A DNA stretch of 36,027 nucleotides from Sporosarcina psychrophila (GTDB lineage: Bacteria; Bacillota; Bacilli; Bacillales_A; Planococcaceae). The stretch is taken from the NCBI GenBank assembly GCA_020742515.1, contig DYWT01000283.1, positions 1 to 36,027 of the forward strand, written 5' to 3'. The number at the start of each line of letters is the position of its first letter. Position 1 is the stretch's first letter. Below the pieces are notes generated by a model. That model had not been told where the DNA came from and did no database searches. It saw nothing but the letters and a program-made list of their open reading frames with translations. The position numbers and the translations under genes are program-made. Of the stretch, positions 8,068 to 16,712 are shown piece after piece.

Positions 8068-9090
8068 ATGACGAATATTAGTGAGAGGGTAGGAACTGTA
8101 GAAGAGACTGGGGTAAGTGAGAAAAAGAAGATGTTTAAAGGTCCTCAAGGTAGTCAGGGGCAGCAAAGCGCGAGGAAAAGAAAGAAGGGGATTGGGTGGA
8201 AAAAAGAGTTTCGGAAAAACTGGGAACTCTATGCATTACTAACACCCGTCATTCTATACTTTCTTGTGTTTCATTACTTTCCGCTCTACGGTTTGCAAAT
8301 TGCGTTTAAAGATTTCATCGCGACAAAAGGGATTTTGGGGAGCCCTTGGGTAGGATTTAAGCACTTTGAGCGATTCTTTGATAGTTACTATTTTTGGAGA
8401 CTCATTAAAAACACAGTCGGGATTGGTATTTTCACTTTAGTAGTTTCATTCCCAGTTCCGATTATATTGGCGCTTTTATTAAATGAAGTAAAAGGTTTGC
8501 GTTATAAAAAATTCGTACAGACCGTTATCTACGCGCCGCATTTCCTTTCAACAGTTGTTGTTGTGGGAATGATGCTTTTATTCTTGAAAACAGATGGATT
8601 AGTCAATCAGGTAGTTCGCCTTTTTGGTGGGACACCAATTGACTTTATAACAGAGCCAGCTTGGTTTAAAAGTTTGTATGTGCTATCAGACGTCTGGCAA
8701 ACGATGGGGTGGAGTTCAATTATTTACATTGCTGCATTAGCGGCAGTGGATCCTTCTCAACACGAAGCAGCCATGATTGATGGGGCATCGCGGTTCCAAC
8801 GGATTATTCATATTAATATCCCGGCGATCATGCCAACAATCGTCATTCTTTTTATTTTGAATGCAGGGTCTGTAATGGCTGTTGGCTTTGAAAAAGTCTA
8901 CTTGATGCAGAATACGTTGAATATGGTGTCATCCGATGTCATCTCGACATTTGTGTATCGAAGCGGAATCTTGGAAGCGCAATATAGCTTTTCCGCGGCT
9001 GTAGGGCTGTTCAACTCGCTCATTAATTTCTTCATGCTTATAATGGTCAATCAAATTGCGAAAAAAGTGAATGAGACAAGTCTATGGTAG
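8068..9090 (+). CDS. ABC sugar permease, LplB/YteP type
   Basis: 340 aa from ATG 8068 (AAGGGG seven nt upstream). The ORF overlaps the dehydrogenase if longer starts are used, but none has a ribosome site. About 60 residues of basic, charged N-terminus precede WELYALLTPVILYFLVFHYFPLYG, the typical first membrane segment of the LplB/YteP group. Six membrane segments follow, with the EAA loop EAAMIDGASRFQRIIHINIP near residue 231 that contacts the ATPase. No ATPase gene is present in the locus, as is common for this group, which shares an MsmX-type ATPase. Confidence 0.93.
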   Translation: MTNISERVGTVEETGVSEKKKMFKGPQGSQGQQSARKRKKGIGWKKEFRKNWELYALLTPVILYFLVFHYFPLYGLQIAFKDFIATKGILGSPWVGFKHFERFFDSYYFWRLIKNTVGIGIFTLVVSFPVPIILALLLNEVKGLRYKKFVQTVIYAPHFLSTVVVVGMMLLFLKTDGLVNQVVRLFGGTPIDFITEPAWFKSLYVLSDVWQTMGWSSIIYIAALAAVDPSQHEAAMIDGASRFQRIIHINIPAIMPTIVILFILNAGSVMAVGFEKVYLMQNTLNMVSSDVISTFVYRSGILEAQYSFSAAVGLFNSLINFFMLIMVNQIAKKVNETSLW

Positions 9091-9102
9091 GGGGTGAGGG
9101 CA

Positions 9103-9981
9103 GTGAGAGAAACCAAAGCAGATCGTACGTTTACAATATTTAACTATGTGTTCCTTACCATTGTTGCCTTACTCGTCATCTATCCATTGGTTTTTGTAGT
9201 CAGTGCATCTCTGAGTAACCCGCAATATGTGGTGTCAGGTGAGATGTGGTTATGGCCGAAAGAATTTACGCTTGAGGCCTATGAAAAGGTCTTCAAAAAC
9301 AAGGATATTATAAATGGGTTTGTCAACACGTTGAAGTATACAGTATTTGGAACGATTTTGAATGTTATCATGACGATTCTAGCAGCGTACCCATTGTCAC
9401 GCAGAGATTTAAAGGGGCGTGGCGTTATTATGGCCTTCATCATCTTTACAATATTTTTCAGTGGGGGCCTTGTTCCGACCTATCTACTGATTCGTGATCT
9501 TGGGATGCTAGATACGTTTTGGGTCATGATTATTCCAAATGCCGTTGCGGTTTGGAATATCATCATTATGAGGACATTCTTCCAAGCCATTCCTCATGAG
9601 TTAGAGGAGTCAGCCAAGATGGATGGCAGCGGGAATTTTAGGATTCTATGGAGTATTGTTTTACCACTATCATTTCCGGTTATTGCCGTCATGGTACTGT
9701 TCTATTCAGTTGGTCATTGGAATTCATACTTCCAGGCCTTGATTTATTTACAGGATCAAGATAAGTTTCCACTTCAATTGATTCTCAGACAAATTCTGAT
9801 TCAAGGTCAGACCGACGATATGATTCAAGCAACGTCGGAAAGTTTTTTAGCGCAACAGCTCAGTGTTGAAGGGTTGAAATATGCCGTATTGATTGTTGCC
9901 AATTTACCAATGCTCATGCTCTATCCATTTTTACAAAGGTACTTCGTGAAAGGCGTTATGATAGGTTCACTAAAAGGCTGA
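9103..9981 (+). CDS. ABC sugar permease, LplC/YtcP type
   Basis: 292 aa from GTG 9103, placed a few nt after a GGGGTGAGG ribosome site; GTG 9094 is an alternative that would sit inside that site. Six membrane segments. The EAA-type loop LEESAKMDGSGNFRILWSIVLP lies near residue 165. The C-terminus RYFVKGVMIGSLKG is the usual ending of the YtcP/LplC group. It is the second half of the permease pair, about 12 bp downstream of the first, so the two are translated from one message. Confidence 0.92.
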   Translation: MRETKADRTFTIFNYVFLTIVALLVIYPLVFVVSASLSNPQYVVSGEMWLWPKEFTLEAYEKVFKNKDIINGFVNTLKYTVFGTILNVIMTILAAYPLSRRDLKGRGVIMAFIIFTIFFSGGLVPTYLLIRDLGMLDTFWVMIIPNAVAVWNIIIMRTFFQAIPHELEESAKMDGSGNFRILWSIVLPLSFPVIAVMVLFYSVGHWNSYFQALIYLQDQDKFPLQLILRQILIQGQTDDMIQATSESFLAQQLSVEGLKYAVLIVANLPMLMLYPFLQRYFVKGVMIGSLKG

Positions 9982-9997
9982 TAAGGGGGAGAATGGT

Positions 9998-11614
9998 TTG
10001 AAGAGAAGAGTTTTTTCTAGTGTAGCAGTAACTTTATTGTTAACAGCAGGGATTTTGGGGGCTTGTTCTAAAGAGGATGGACCTGTTGAAAAAGGTGCGA
10101 ATGTTGGCAATGTGAACGCGACAGGTATGCCAATTGTTGAAGAGAAGATTCAAGTCGATGGATTTGCAGCAAAGTTCTTTGCTTCACAAGATTGGGATAG
10201 TCTTATGCTTTGGGATGAGTATGAGAAAATGTCGAATATCGAAGTGAATTGGAATACCGTACAAATTGAGGGGTTAGCAGAGAAACGAAACTTGGCGCTT
10301 GCGGCGGGGGATTATCCTGAGTTTTACTTTGCTTCGGCTCTTTCTAAAACAGATTTGATCAAATACGGAGAACAAGGTGTATTTTTATCGTTAAATGACT
10401 ATATCGATGAATATGCTCCGAATTTCAAAAAGTTGTTAGATGAGTATCCAGCGGTGAAGCAAGGTGTTACGATGGCGGATGGAAATATTTATGGTTTTCC
10501 TGCTATTTATGATCCGGAATTCGAAGCCCTACGTGCAGGTACACCGTGGATAAATCAGGATTGGCTTGAAAAATTGGGACTACAAGCGCCTGAAACGACG
10601 GATGAATTGTATGCAGTATTGAAAGCGTTCAAAGAACAAGATCCGAATGGCAATGGCGAAGCGGATGAGCTTGGATGGGGCAGCGGCTATGGCGTTGCTG
10701 AATTCACTAGCTATTTACGCGGAACCTTTGGATTGAACAAGCAAGGGTCAATGAACATCAATCTCGACTTTAAAGAAGGTACGGAGGAGTTCCGTTTTGT
10801 TCCGGCCACAGATGAATACAAGGAAATGCTAACATTCTTGAACAAGCTATATAAGGAAGGTTTAGTTAACCAGGATGTGTTTACGACTGAACCACAGACG
10901 TTTTCTGCAGAAGCATCTAAAGGGAATTATGGTATGTTGAGTGAGGTTGACCCGAAAGAATTACTAAAACTCGACGGTTATGTTGGTGTACCGGTTCTTG
11001 AAGGTCCTACGGGGGAACGTGCTTATAACACAGTTTCCACTGGACTTGGAAATCTTGGCATGTTCGTTTTGACGGATAAAGCAAAAAATCCAGAAGCAAT
11101 GGTTCGCTGGATGGATCACTTCTATGGGGAAGAAGGCAATAAAATGTTCTTCATGGGCTTCGAGGGTGTGACGTATGAGGAAGATGCAGAAGGAAACTTC
11201 AAGTATCTACCTGAAATCACGGACAATCCGAATGGCCTAAATATGGACCAAGCGATTAGCGAATACTTGACTTGGCCAGGGGGCTATTATCCTGGAATCG
11301 TTAGACAGCAATACTTCCAAGGAGCAGAAGGAAAAGAAGCTACTGCTGCAAATGCTGCGCAAACGAAGCCTTACCGTATAAAAGACGAAGACATCATTCC
11401 TGGCCTTAACTATACACTGGAAGAAAACGACAAGGTTAGTGCAGTGATGACAGATGTCCAAACATATGTTGATGAAATGACTGCTGGTTTCATTACTGGA
11501 AAACAAGATTTTAGCAAGTGGGATGAGTACAAGAAATCGCTTGATAAGATGGGCTTGCAATCGTATCTTGAAGTGGCTCAAGGTGCATACGAGCGCATGC
11601 AAAAAGATAAATAA
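9998..11614 (+). CDS. Extracellular sugar-binding lipoprotein, LplA/YtcQ type
   Basis: 538 aa from TTG 9998, with AAGGGGGAG seven nt upstream; the nearby ATG is out of frame. The signal peptide ends in a lipobox LGAC with the lipidated Cys at residue 23. The mature part is a large binding protein of the LplA/YtcQ kind, with ANFKKLLDEYPAVKQGVT and a calcium-like loop DPNGNGEADE near residue 208. It captures an oligosaccharide outside the membrane for the two permeases just upstream. A stem-loop follows directly, so the downstream yesL-type gene is probably made at a lower level. Confidence 0.93.
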   Translation: MKRRVFSSVAVTLLLTAGILGACSKEDGPVEKGANVGNVNATGMPIVEEKIQVDGFAAKFFASQDWDSLMLWDEYEKMSNIEVNWNTVQIEGLAEKRNLALAAGDYPEFYFASALSKTDLIKYGEQGVFLSLNDYIDEYAPNFKKLLDEYPAVKQGVTMADGNIYGFPAIYDPEFEALRAGTPWINQDWLEKLGLQAPETTDELYAVLKAFKEQDPNGNGEADELGWGSGYGVAEFTSYLRGTFGLNKQGSMNINLDFKEGTEEFRFVPATDEYKEMLTFLNKLYKEGLVNQDVFTTEPQTFSAEASKGNYGMLSEVDPKELLKLDGYVGVPVLEGPTGERAYNTVSTGLGNLGMFVLTDKAKNPEAMVRWMDHFYGEEGNKMFFMGFEGVTYEEDAEGNFKYLPEITDNPNGLNMDQAISEYLTWPGGYYPGIVRQQYFQGAEGKEATAANAAQTKPYRIKDEDIIPGLNYTLEENDKVSAVMTDVQTYVDEMTAGFITGKQDFSKWDEYKKSLDKMGLQSYLEVAQGAYERMQKDK

Positions 11615-11623
11615 GATGAAATA

Positions 11624-11660
11624 AAAGCTCATATGAAGGGTTTCCTTCATATGAGTTTTA
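11624..11660 (+). terminator. Intercistronic terminator/attenuator
   Basis: A 12-bp stem (CTCATATGAAGG at 11628-11639 with its complement at 11644-11655), a GTTT loop, flanking A and T runs and TTTTATCTTTT. It sits 10 bp after the binding-protein stop and just before the ribosome site of the next gene. Confidence 0.85.
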
Positions 11661-11682
11661 TCTTTTAAAGGAGGTTAGTCGC

Positions 11683-12330
11683 TTGGGATCAAACGGTTGG
11701 AAAGGGAAACTTTATTGGTTCGTTGAATTTGTGACGATGCTTGCGGTGCTACAACTCATGTGGATTGGGCTTACATTACTAGGCTTAGTTATTTTAGGCA
11801 TATCACCGGCAACTGTAGGGTTATTTGTTGTCATGCGAAAGAGATTACAAGGTCAAGAAAGTTTGCGGTCACTCACAAACAGTTATTGGGCGACGTATAA
11901 AGCCGAGTTCCTTAATTCGAATAAGATTGGCGTGATTTTGATTGTTATCGGTTATTTTCTTATACTTAACTTGCGTATCGTGCTGACGATGAGCGGGACT
12001 TCAGGGATTTTCATGTTAACGTTGATGGTGATGATTTCAATACTCTATGCTGTGATGGTGATGAATATTTTTCAAGTGTTTGCTTACTATAATCTGCCGT
12101 TTTCACGTTATTTTTCGGCATCGCTGTTACTAAGTATTTCGTTCCCGGTACAAGTGATTGGATCGGTTATGGGGCTTTATGTGTTTTACCGCATATTCCT
12201 AATTATTCCCGGATTGCTTCCTTTTTTCGGTGTAAGTGTATCTATTTTATTTCTAACTTGGATGTCTTCACAGATTTTCCGCTTGAAAGGTGAATCGGAT
12301 GGTTCATTTGACATGGGAGAAGTAAAATAG
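11683..12330 (+). CDS. YesL/DUF624 membrane protein
   Basis: 215 aa from TTG 11683, preceded by AAAGGAGG eight nt upstream. It has about five hydrophobic segments. LQLMWIGLTLLGLVILGISPATVGLF and the charged segment RKRLQGQESLRSLTNSYWATYKAEF are typical of DUF624/YesL proteins, which accompany LplABC-type oligosaccharide transporters. The molecular function is unknown in the family. Its place after the terminator suggests reduced read-through expression. Confidence 0.85.
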   Translation: MGSNGWKGKLYWFVEFVTMLAVLQLMWIGLTLLGLVILGISPATVGLFVVMRKRLQGQESLRSLTNSYWATYKAEFLNSNKIGVILIVIGYFLILNLRIVLTMSGTSGIFMLTLMVMISILYAVMVMNIFQVFAYYNLPFSRYFSASLLLSISFPVQVIGSVMGLYVFYRIFLIIPGLLPFFGVSVSILFLTWMSSQIFRLKGESDGSFDMGEVK

Positions 12331-12482
12331 GTGACTTAATCCATGGGAGAAGAAAGTATGTCGTAAAGGTACCGGCGAAAGTAAATGGACGGATCGAGTG
12401 GCGATTTGTAAGTAATCTATTGTTTATCAATGCGATGGCGTGTTCAATTGTTGTGAGTTTTGTTGAAATGATGATAGATTGA
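12312..12482 (+). other. Start-less open frame, possible gene remnant
   Basis: Between the yesL-type gene and the GntR gene one frame is open for 57 codons and reads as plausible protein (GRRKYVVKVPAKVNGR, then IEWRFVSNLLFINAMACSI) up to TGA at 12480-12482. It has no ATG, GTG or TTG at its beginning. The text CATGGGAGAAG occurs at both 12312 and 12342, hinting at a short duplication or deletion scar. It may be the tail of a lost gene; I cannot name the family. Confidence 0.25.
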
Positions 12483-12514
12483 AGAGTAAGAACTATGAAA
12501 AAGGATGAAAAGTG

Positions 12515-13246
12515 ATGAAACCATTAGATCAAGGAAGTGTTATTCCGTTATATCATCAATTAAAACAAAGATTGGATGCGCGTATCCGTGCAGGGGAATG
12601 GAAACCAGGGGATAAAATCGATTCAGAAAATAGCTTGATGGACATATTTCATGTTAGTAGAAATACAGCGAAGAAAGCAATTGAAGAATTGGTCCAGGAA
12701 GGCATACTTCATCGGATACAAGGGAAAGGTACTTTCGTTTCCAGACCTAAATTTGAACAATCCTTAACTGGATTTTACAGCTTTAGCCGTGTTTTACGAG
12801 AGAAAGGACTTCATCCCACTGACCGTGTGCTTGAAGTAAAAGAAGTAGAACCTTCTGCAACAGTGAGAGGGGGATTACAGCTTCCGTTGGGGGAAAACGT
12901 AATTGAAATGAAAAGGTTACGTTGTGCGGACGGTGAACCGATTATTCTTGAATCTTCATTTATGCCAAAATCAGTTATTCAGGATATGTCAGTTTTGTAT
13001 GAAGTAGGAACCTCATCGCTGTATGATTTATTAGATGAACGCTATGATGTGACAGTTGTCCGTGCGAAAGAAGCTTTTGAACCGGTTTTAATAAGAGAAG
13101 GGGAAAGCATCCTTCTTGAGACGGAAGTAGGAAAACCTGCTTTGCTTTTGGAGCGAACGGCATATGATACGAATGATCAACCAGTGGAGTTTTGTATTTC
13201 AATCGTACGGGGAGATCGTTGCAGATTTTATACGGAACTTGTGTAA
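12515..13246 (+). CDS. GntR-family regulator with UTRA effector domain
   Basis: 243 aa from ATG 12515 (AAAGGATG eight nt before); GTG 12512 is an alternative. Residues 10-75 hold the GntR winged helix: IPLYHQLKQRLDARIRAGEW, then the recognition-helix segment VSRNTAKKAIEELVQEGIL and the wing GKGTFVSRP. The remainder is a UTRA (HutC/NagR-like) ligand domain (SFSRVLREKGLHP, VIEMKRLRCADGEPIILE, LLLERTAYDTNDQPVEFC). Such proteins sense sugar phosphates or small acids. Its position at the end of the sugar locus suggests a second layer of control, possibly on genes outside the window. Confidence 0.92.
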   Translation: MKPLDQGSVIPLYHQLKQRLDARIRAGEWKPGDKIDSENSLMDIFHVSRNTAKKAIEELVQEGILHRIQGKGTFVSRPKFEQSLTGFYSFSRVLREKGLHPTDRVLEVKEVEPSATVRGGLQLPLGENVIEMKRLRCADGEPIILESSFMPKSVIQDMSVLYEVGTSSLYDLLDERYDVTVVRAKEAFEPVLIREGESILLETEVGKPALLLERTAYDTNDQPVEFCISIVRGDRCRFYTELV

Positions 13247-13340
13247 ATTCATAGGTTTTTCTGTAGTGCATATTTGCAGAGTGATGATTTAAATGAGATA
13301 CGGGGTTGAACGCCGCAATTTCTAGAATAGTAGACTACAT

Positions 13341-13386
13341 AAAAATGAGCTGCGTCCCAACTTATTGGGCGTGGGCTCATTTTTTT
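13341..13386 (+). terminator. Rho-independent terminator after the gntR-type gene
   Basis: AAAAATGAGC at 13341-13350 pairs with GCTCATTTTT at 13375-13384, with an internal GTCCCA/TGGGC pairing, followed by T's. Confidence 0.88.
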
Positions 13387-13464
13387 CGGCTAGACTTCAG
13401 TTTCCTTATCGGGAGTATAAGTTCATGGTTGTGCACATGCAAGATTACCTTTTTAAATGGATGG

Positions 13465-13524
13465 TTATCTGAATAGTGTCTTAATTGACTGGGTGACTGT
13501 CACCCAGTCAATTCTAAAAGAGGA
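13465..13524. repeat. Palindrome copy 4 of 12 (perfect 31-bp palindrome at 13483-13513)
   Basis: A 15+1+15 perfect palindrome centred on T13498 with core GGGTGACTGTCACCC. The left flank CTGAATAGTGTCTTAATTG matches copy 3, and the right side starts with CAATTCTAAAA, the beginning of the tail seen in copies 6 and 7. It therefore shows both flank types in one copy. Confidence 0.92.
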
Positions 13525-13555
13525 GACAGTAAGTGACGGAGTGGCCATCCTGCAT

Positions 13556-13663
13556 AATGTGTACACAGGGTCTCTATTATAAACGTGCTTGCATGGTAGA
13601 AAGTATGTTCCTGCACGTGGTAAGATTGGGGGAAGGGAAATCTCCCAACTGTGTACAAACATT
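13556..13663 (+). promoter_or_regulatory. Structured leader/inverted repeats upstream of the hypothetical gene
   Basis: AATGTGTACACAG at 13556-13568 pairs with CTGTGTACAAACATT at 13649-13663 with a small asymmetry. Nested inside are ACGTGC/GCACGT (13583-13588 and 13613-13618) and GGGA/TCCC near 13636-13645. The stretch ends 20 bp before the ATG at 13684. It does not match any riboswitch or T-box I know. It could be an RNA leader or operator half-sites. Confidence 0.4.
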
Positions 13664-13683
13664 AAGAAAAGGGTGAAAGAACC

Positions 13684-14325
13684 ATGGATAAAAAAGAACA
13701 ACAGTTATTTGCATACTACTATCAGAAATTTTCCGAAAGAGATTTTGATGAAAAAGATCTTTACAGTTTCTTAATGTTAGTTAGAGAAGATGCTGAGGGC
13801 ATTGAAAGTATTAAAGAACTAGGGAATTTTATAGCGAATAGGGAAAAGAGTAAAGGGTATGTAAGTGACTACCTCGAAGACTGCAAGCAAGTGATTAATA
13901 ATCTGGGTACAGTTTCAAAAGGCAAGAAGATTGAGGATATATTCTCTTTCAAAGAGATTAGAAACGGCTTCAATGCGCTATTTATAAAAAACAGCTTTGA
14001 AAAATTGTCTTCCGATATTATAAACGATTTCATTTTGTGCATTATTTCATTGTTGCAGGGCGTTAAATTAGTATCAGGCAATTTAAATAAAGAAGTTGGC
14101 TACTTAAGTTTTGCAGTTTCTAGCAAAGAGGTATTTTTGATGGGGAACATGAAAGCTTTGAATAAAGGCCGTTATATTCCTGTGACTTTTCAAGTCTTGT
14201 CAGTAAAGAACAGTTATGAAGCAGTAACACCCCAGGACAAAAATGATACACCCTATCTTTTCAATGATGAATTAATAGAAGTGGTAAATATAAATGGGGA
14301 AATCGTTATAACATTTCCAGAATAA
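13684..14325 (+). CDS. Conserved-looking hypothetical cytosolic protein
   Basis: 213 aa; ATG with AAGGGTG eight nt upstream. No signal peptide or membrane segment. The N-terminal ~75 residues are helical and charged (FAYYYQKFSERDFDEKDLYS, FLMLVREDAEGIESIKELGN, FIANREKSKGYVSDYLED). The C-terminal half is richer in beta-type sequence (VGYLSFAVSSKEVFLMGNMK, then IEVVNINGEIVITFPE). I do not recognise the family. It is AT-richer than its neighbours, stands alone between a palindrome copy with a structured leader and a strong terminator, and may be an acquired gene. No function is assigned. Confidence 0.75.
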   Translation: MDKKEQQLFAYYYQKFSERDFDEKDLYSFLMLVREDAEGIESIKELGNFIANREKSKGYVSDYLEDCKQVINNLGTVSKGKKIEDIFSFKEIRNGFNALFIKNSFEKLSSDIINDFILCIISLLQGVKLVSGNLNKEVGYLSFAVSSKEVFLMGNMKALNKGRYIPVTFQVLSVKNSYEAVTPQDKNDTPYLFNDELIEVVNINGEIVITFPE

Positions 14326-14405
14326 CATTTGTGTGCAATTACACAGAGTAAAAATCAATAAGCAGCCAAGTTCGTGAATAGCTGTCGAAAAGCATCTCCA
14401 AATCC

Positions 14406-14449
14406 AAAAGGCATACTACCTCGTTCAAAAAGAGGTAGTATGCCTTTTT
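14406..14449. terminator. Strong Rho-independent terminator
   Basis: A 13-bp stem (GGCATACTACCTC at 14410-14422 with its complement at 14432-14444) is flanked by AAAA and TTTTT. It closes the hypothetical gene. Confidence 0.92.
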
Positions 14450-14469
14450 GTTTGTCACTAGAGTATGGA

Positions 14470-14522
14470 TAATTAACTGAATAGTGTCCGAATTGTAGGG
14501 GTGACTGTCACCTCTACAACTC
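14470..14522. repeat. Palindrome copy 5 of 12 (14490-14522)
   Basis: GAATTGTAGGGGTGAC and GTCACCTCTACAACTC form 16-nt arms with one G-T and one A-C mismatch. The inner arm differs from copy 3 (GTAG/CTAC instead of GACT/AGTC), yet pairing is kept. The left flank CTGAATAGTGTCC is shared. Confidence 0.88.
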
Positions 14523-14580
14523 CTACGACCGTAGTTTCGAGTAGACAGCGCCCCTACATATGTTGTATTATGAAACGAAT

Positions 14581-14606
14581 AAAACTAAAATGGTATCCGT
14601 AGTTTT
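14581..14606. promoter_or_regulatory. Inverted repeat, possible TetR operator
   Basis: AAAACTA at 14581-14587 and TAGTTTT at 14600-14606 lie just before the ribosome site of the TetR gene, where an autoregulatory operator would be expected. Related AAACTAAAA text recurs before the MATE gene near 15230-15243. Confidence 0.35.
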
Positions 14607-14622
14607 TCTAGGGGGTTTTGAA

Positions 14623-15177
14623 TTGAAGACGAGAATTATACATGCATTCATTGAAGAAACACGAAACAATGGGATTAAGTTCACGATGGATGACTTGTCA
14701 AAGCGGCTAGGGATTAGTAAGCGGACGTTATATGAGCACTTCTCATCCAAAGTGGATATCCTGGATTCGATTCTTGACTTGACGCTTCACGAGTTCGATG
14801 AACAGACGCGCATGATCATTGATAATCCTGACTTGACATTGACGGAAAAAATTCGGAAGGCGATTGTTGTCATACCGAAATACAATGAATTTTATGATCT
14901 ACGGATTATAGAACAATTGAAACGCTCTTATCCTGCACAATGGGAACGGGTGAATCGTGAGTTGAATCAATGGGATGATCTAAAAGGGCTTCTTGAAGAA
15001 GGAATCCGTACGGGTATCATTAAGGATTGGAATATCGATTTGCTGATGAAATTGATTATCGGGGCATCGAATACAACCCTCGATCGACAGTTTTTTTTAG
15101 AGCATAGTATTTCTCTAACAGAAGCGCATGAGTCGATTGTGGATGTATTATTGACGGGGATTATGACCGAGAAATAA
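14623..15177 (+). CDS. TetR-family regulator
   Basis: 184 aa from TTG 14623, seven nt after AGGGGG; the longer frame from 14560 lacks a ribosome site. The N-terminus has the TetR helix-turn-helix: KTRIIHAFIEETRNNGIKFT, MDDLSKRLGISKRTLYEHFS, SKVDILDSIL. The C-terminal ligand and dimerisation domain is helical and unassigned. The MATE exporter starts 116 bp downstream in the same direction, after a terminator, so the natural reading is a repressor that senses a compound exported by that pump. Confidence 0.92.
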   Translation: MKTRIIHAFIEETRNNGIKFTMDDLSKRLGISKRTLYEHFSSKVDILDSILDLTLHEFDEQTRMIIDNPDLTLTEKIRKAIVVIPKYNEFYDLRIIEQLKRSYPAQWERVNRELNQWDDLKGLLEEGIRTGIIKDWNIDLLMKLIIGASNTTLDRQFFLEHSISLTEAHESIVDVLLTGIMTEK

Positions 15178-15180
15178 GAA

Positions 15181-15215
15181 AAAATGTGCTGGCCAGTCAA
15201 AGGCCGGTCATTTTT
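15181..15215 (+). terminator. Terminator after the tetR-type gene
   Basis: GGCC at 15191-15194 pairs with GGCC at 15202-15205. The stem extends outward through TG-rich and A/T flanks with one bulge and ends in TTTTT. Confidence 0.7.
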
Positions 15216-15293
15216 CAGGCTTTATGAAACTAAAAAAACTAAAATCGTTTTCACGTTCTCGGAAATGATAAAAGATAAGGAATTGAACTAGTT

Positions 15294-16622
15294 ATGAAAA
15301 ATGAACATGTAGTAAACCGTCTGGATACGGAATCGGTCGGGAAATCTTTTGTGAGGTATTTGATTCCATCGACGGTTGGAATGCTGCTGATGGCTGTCAA
15401 TATTGTGATAGACGGGATTATGGTCGGCAATCGGCTGGGACCGGTCGCCCTTGCTGGAGTTGGTATCGCTGCACCTGTTTATACAATTTTTGTGGCGATG
15501 TCATTGTGGATTGGAATAGGTGCAGCGACCCGTTATTCGGCAATGATGGGAGCTAAACGGCCAGGAGAGGCGCGTATTATCTTTTCGCATGCGATTGTTT
15601 CTATATTTACTTTGACGTTAATTATCGGAGTTATCGCTTTTACATTCAGGACAGAACTTGCTTATTTGTTAGGGGCGAATGCTGATACCTTCCAGTATGT
15701 CGCGGGATATATGAACGTTATGTTGCTGTTTGGATTCGTCTTCACGGTTGAAAATGCATTTAGTATTTTAGTGAGAAATGACGGTGGCCCAAATTTATCA
15801 ATGATTGCACTTGTTGCTACATCCCTTGTTAATATCGGTTTAAATTATGTATTTTTATTTGTTCTTGACTATGGCGTAGCGGGTGCGGCGGCAGCGACAG
15901 TCATTGGTGCATTTGTCGGGCTTCTTATTTTAAGTACACATTTTTTCAGGAAGAAAAGCAACTTGCGTTTCGTTCGCTTCAAGTTTGATCGGAAGTTATT
16001 ACTTCTTATATTAGTAATTGGTTTTCCGAGTTTTCTTTCGGAAGTTGGATTTTCTGTTTTTACAATCTCGCATAATCTGACGTTTGAACGTCTCGCTGGA
16101 ACTGTAGGCGTGTCTGCATTTACGATTTTGAATTATGTTCACAGTGTAATGCTGCTGTTATTTTTAGGGATGGGCGCGGCAATCCAGCCATTGATTAGTT
16201 ATTATCGTGGGGCTGGAAGTGAAGAGAAGATGAAGCAAACGGTACGGATGGCAATTGGCACAACTTTCGGGGCCGGTCTTTTCTTCTTATTAATTGGTCA
16301 ATTCGCTGCTGCACCGATTGCGAGCTTGTTCGGTGATTTCCCAGAAGAAGTAATGGCGCTTGCGATACCAGGCATCAAACTATTTTTTATCGCGTATCTT
16401 TTCATGGGCACGAACTTTGTCATGATGACGTATTATCAATCCATCGGGCAAATCCGGATGGCAACGTGGATAACAGCAGCAAGGGAAATTATTATTTTGC
16501 TTATTCTTCTGCTGATCATGCCACCACTATTCGGATTAACAGGCGTCTGGCTCGCTATACCGACATCTGAATTCATTGTCCTTATGACGATATTTTATTA
16601 CCATAGAAAATGGAACAGTTGA
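15294..16622 (+). CDS. MATE-family efflux transporter
   Basis: 442 aa with twelve hydrophobic segments in two six-helix halves, the usual length for MATE proteins. YLIPSTVGMLLMAVNIVIDG near residue 22, the IMVGNRLGPVALAGVGIA segment and the second-half LGMGAAIQPLISYYRGAGSE segment are typical of the NorM/MepA group, which exports drugs or metabolites in exchange for Na+ or H+. The ribosome site is modest (AGGA about 12 nt upstream of ATG). It follows the TetR gene and is probably its target. Confidence 0.93.
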   Translation: MKNEHVVNRLDTESVGKSFVRYLIPSTVGMLLMAVNIVIDGIMVGNRLGPVALAGVGIAAPVYTIFVAMSLWIGIGAATRYSAMMGAKRPGEARIIFSHAIVSIFTLTLIIGVIAFTFRTELAYLLGANADTFQYVAGYMNVMLLFGFVFTVENAFSILVRNDGGPNLSMIALVATSLVNIGLNYVFLFVLDYGVAGAAAATVIGAFVGLLILSTHFFRKKSNLRFVRFKFDRKLLLLILVIGFPSFLSEVGFSVFTISHNLTFERLAGTVGVSAFTILNYVHSVMLLLFLGMGAAIQPLISYYRGAGSEEKMKQTVRMAIGTTFGAGLFFLLIGQFAAAPIASLFGDFPEEVMALAIPGIKLFFIAYLFMGTNFVMMTYYQSIGQIRMATWITAAREIIILLILLLIMPPLFGLTGVWLAIPTSEFIVLMTIFYYHRKWNS

Positions 16623-16712
16623 GATAGAAAATAACTTATGTGACTAGTTAAAGAAATCAAGTAAGTAGTATAATGGGGGAATAGATGTATAGAAGAGAGG
16701 GTGTCCAACACG

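Noticed and set aside
12997..13271. 98-aa minus-strand ORF over the end of the GntR gene
   Set aside because: Antisense to the UTRA domain, no ribosome site and no recognisable motif.
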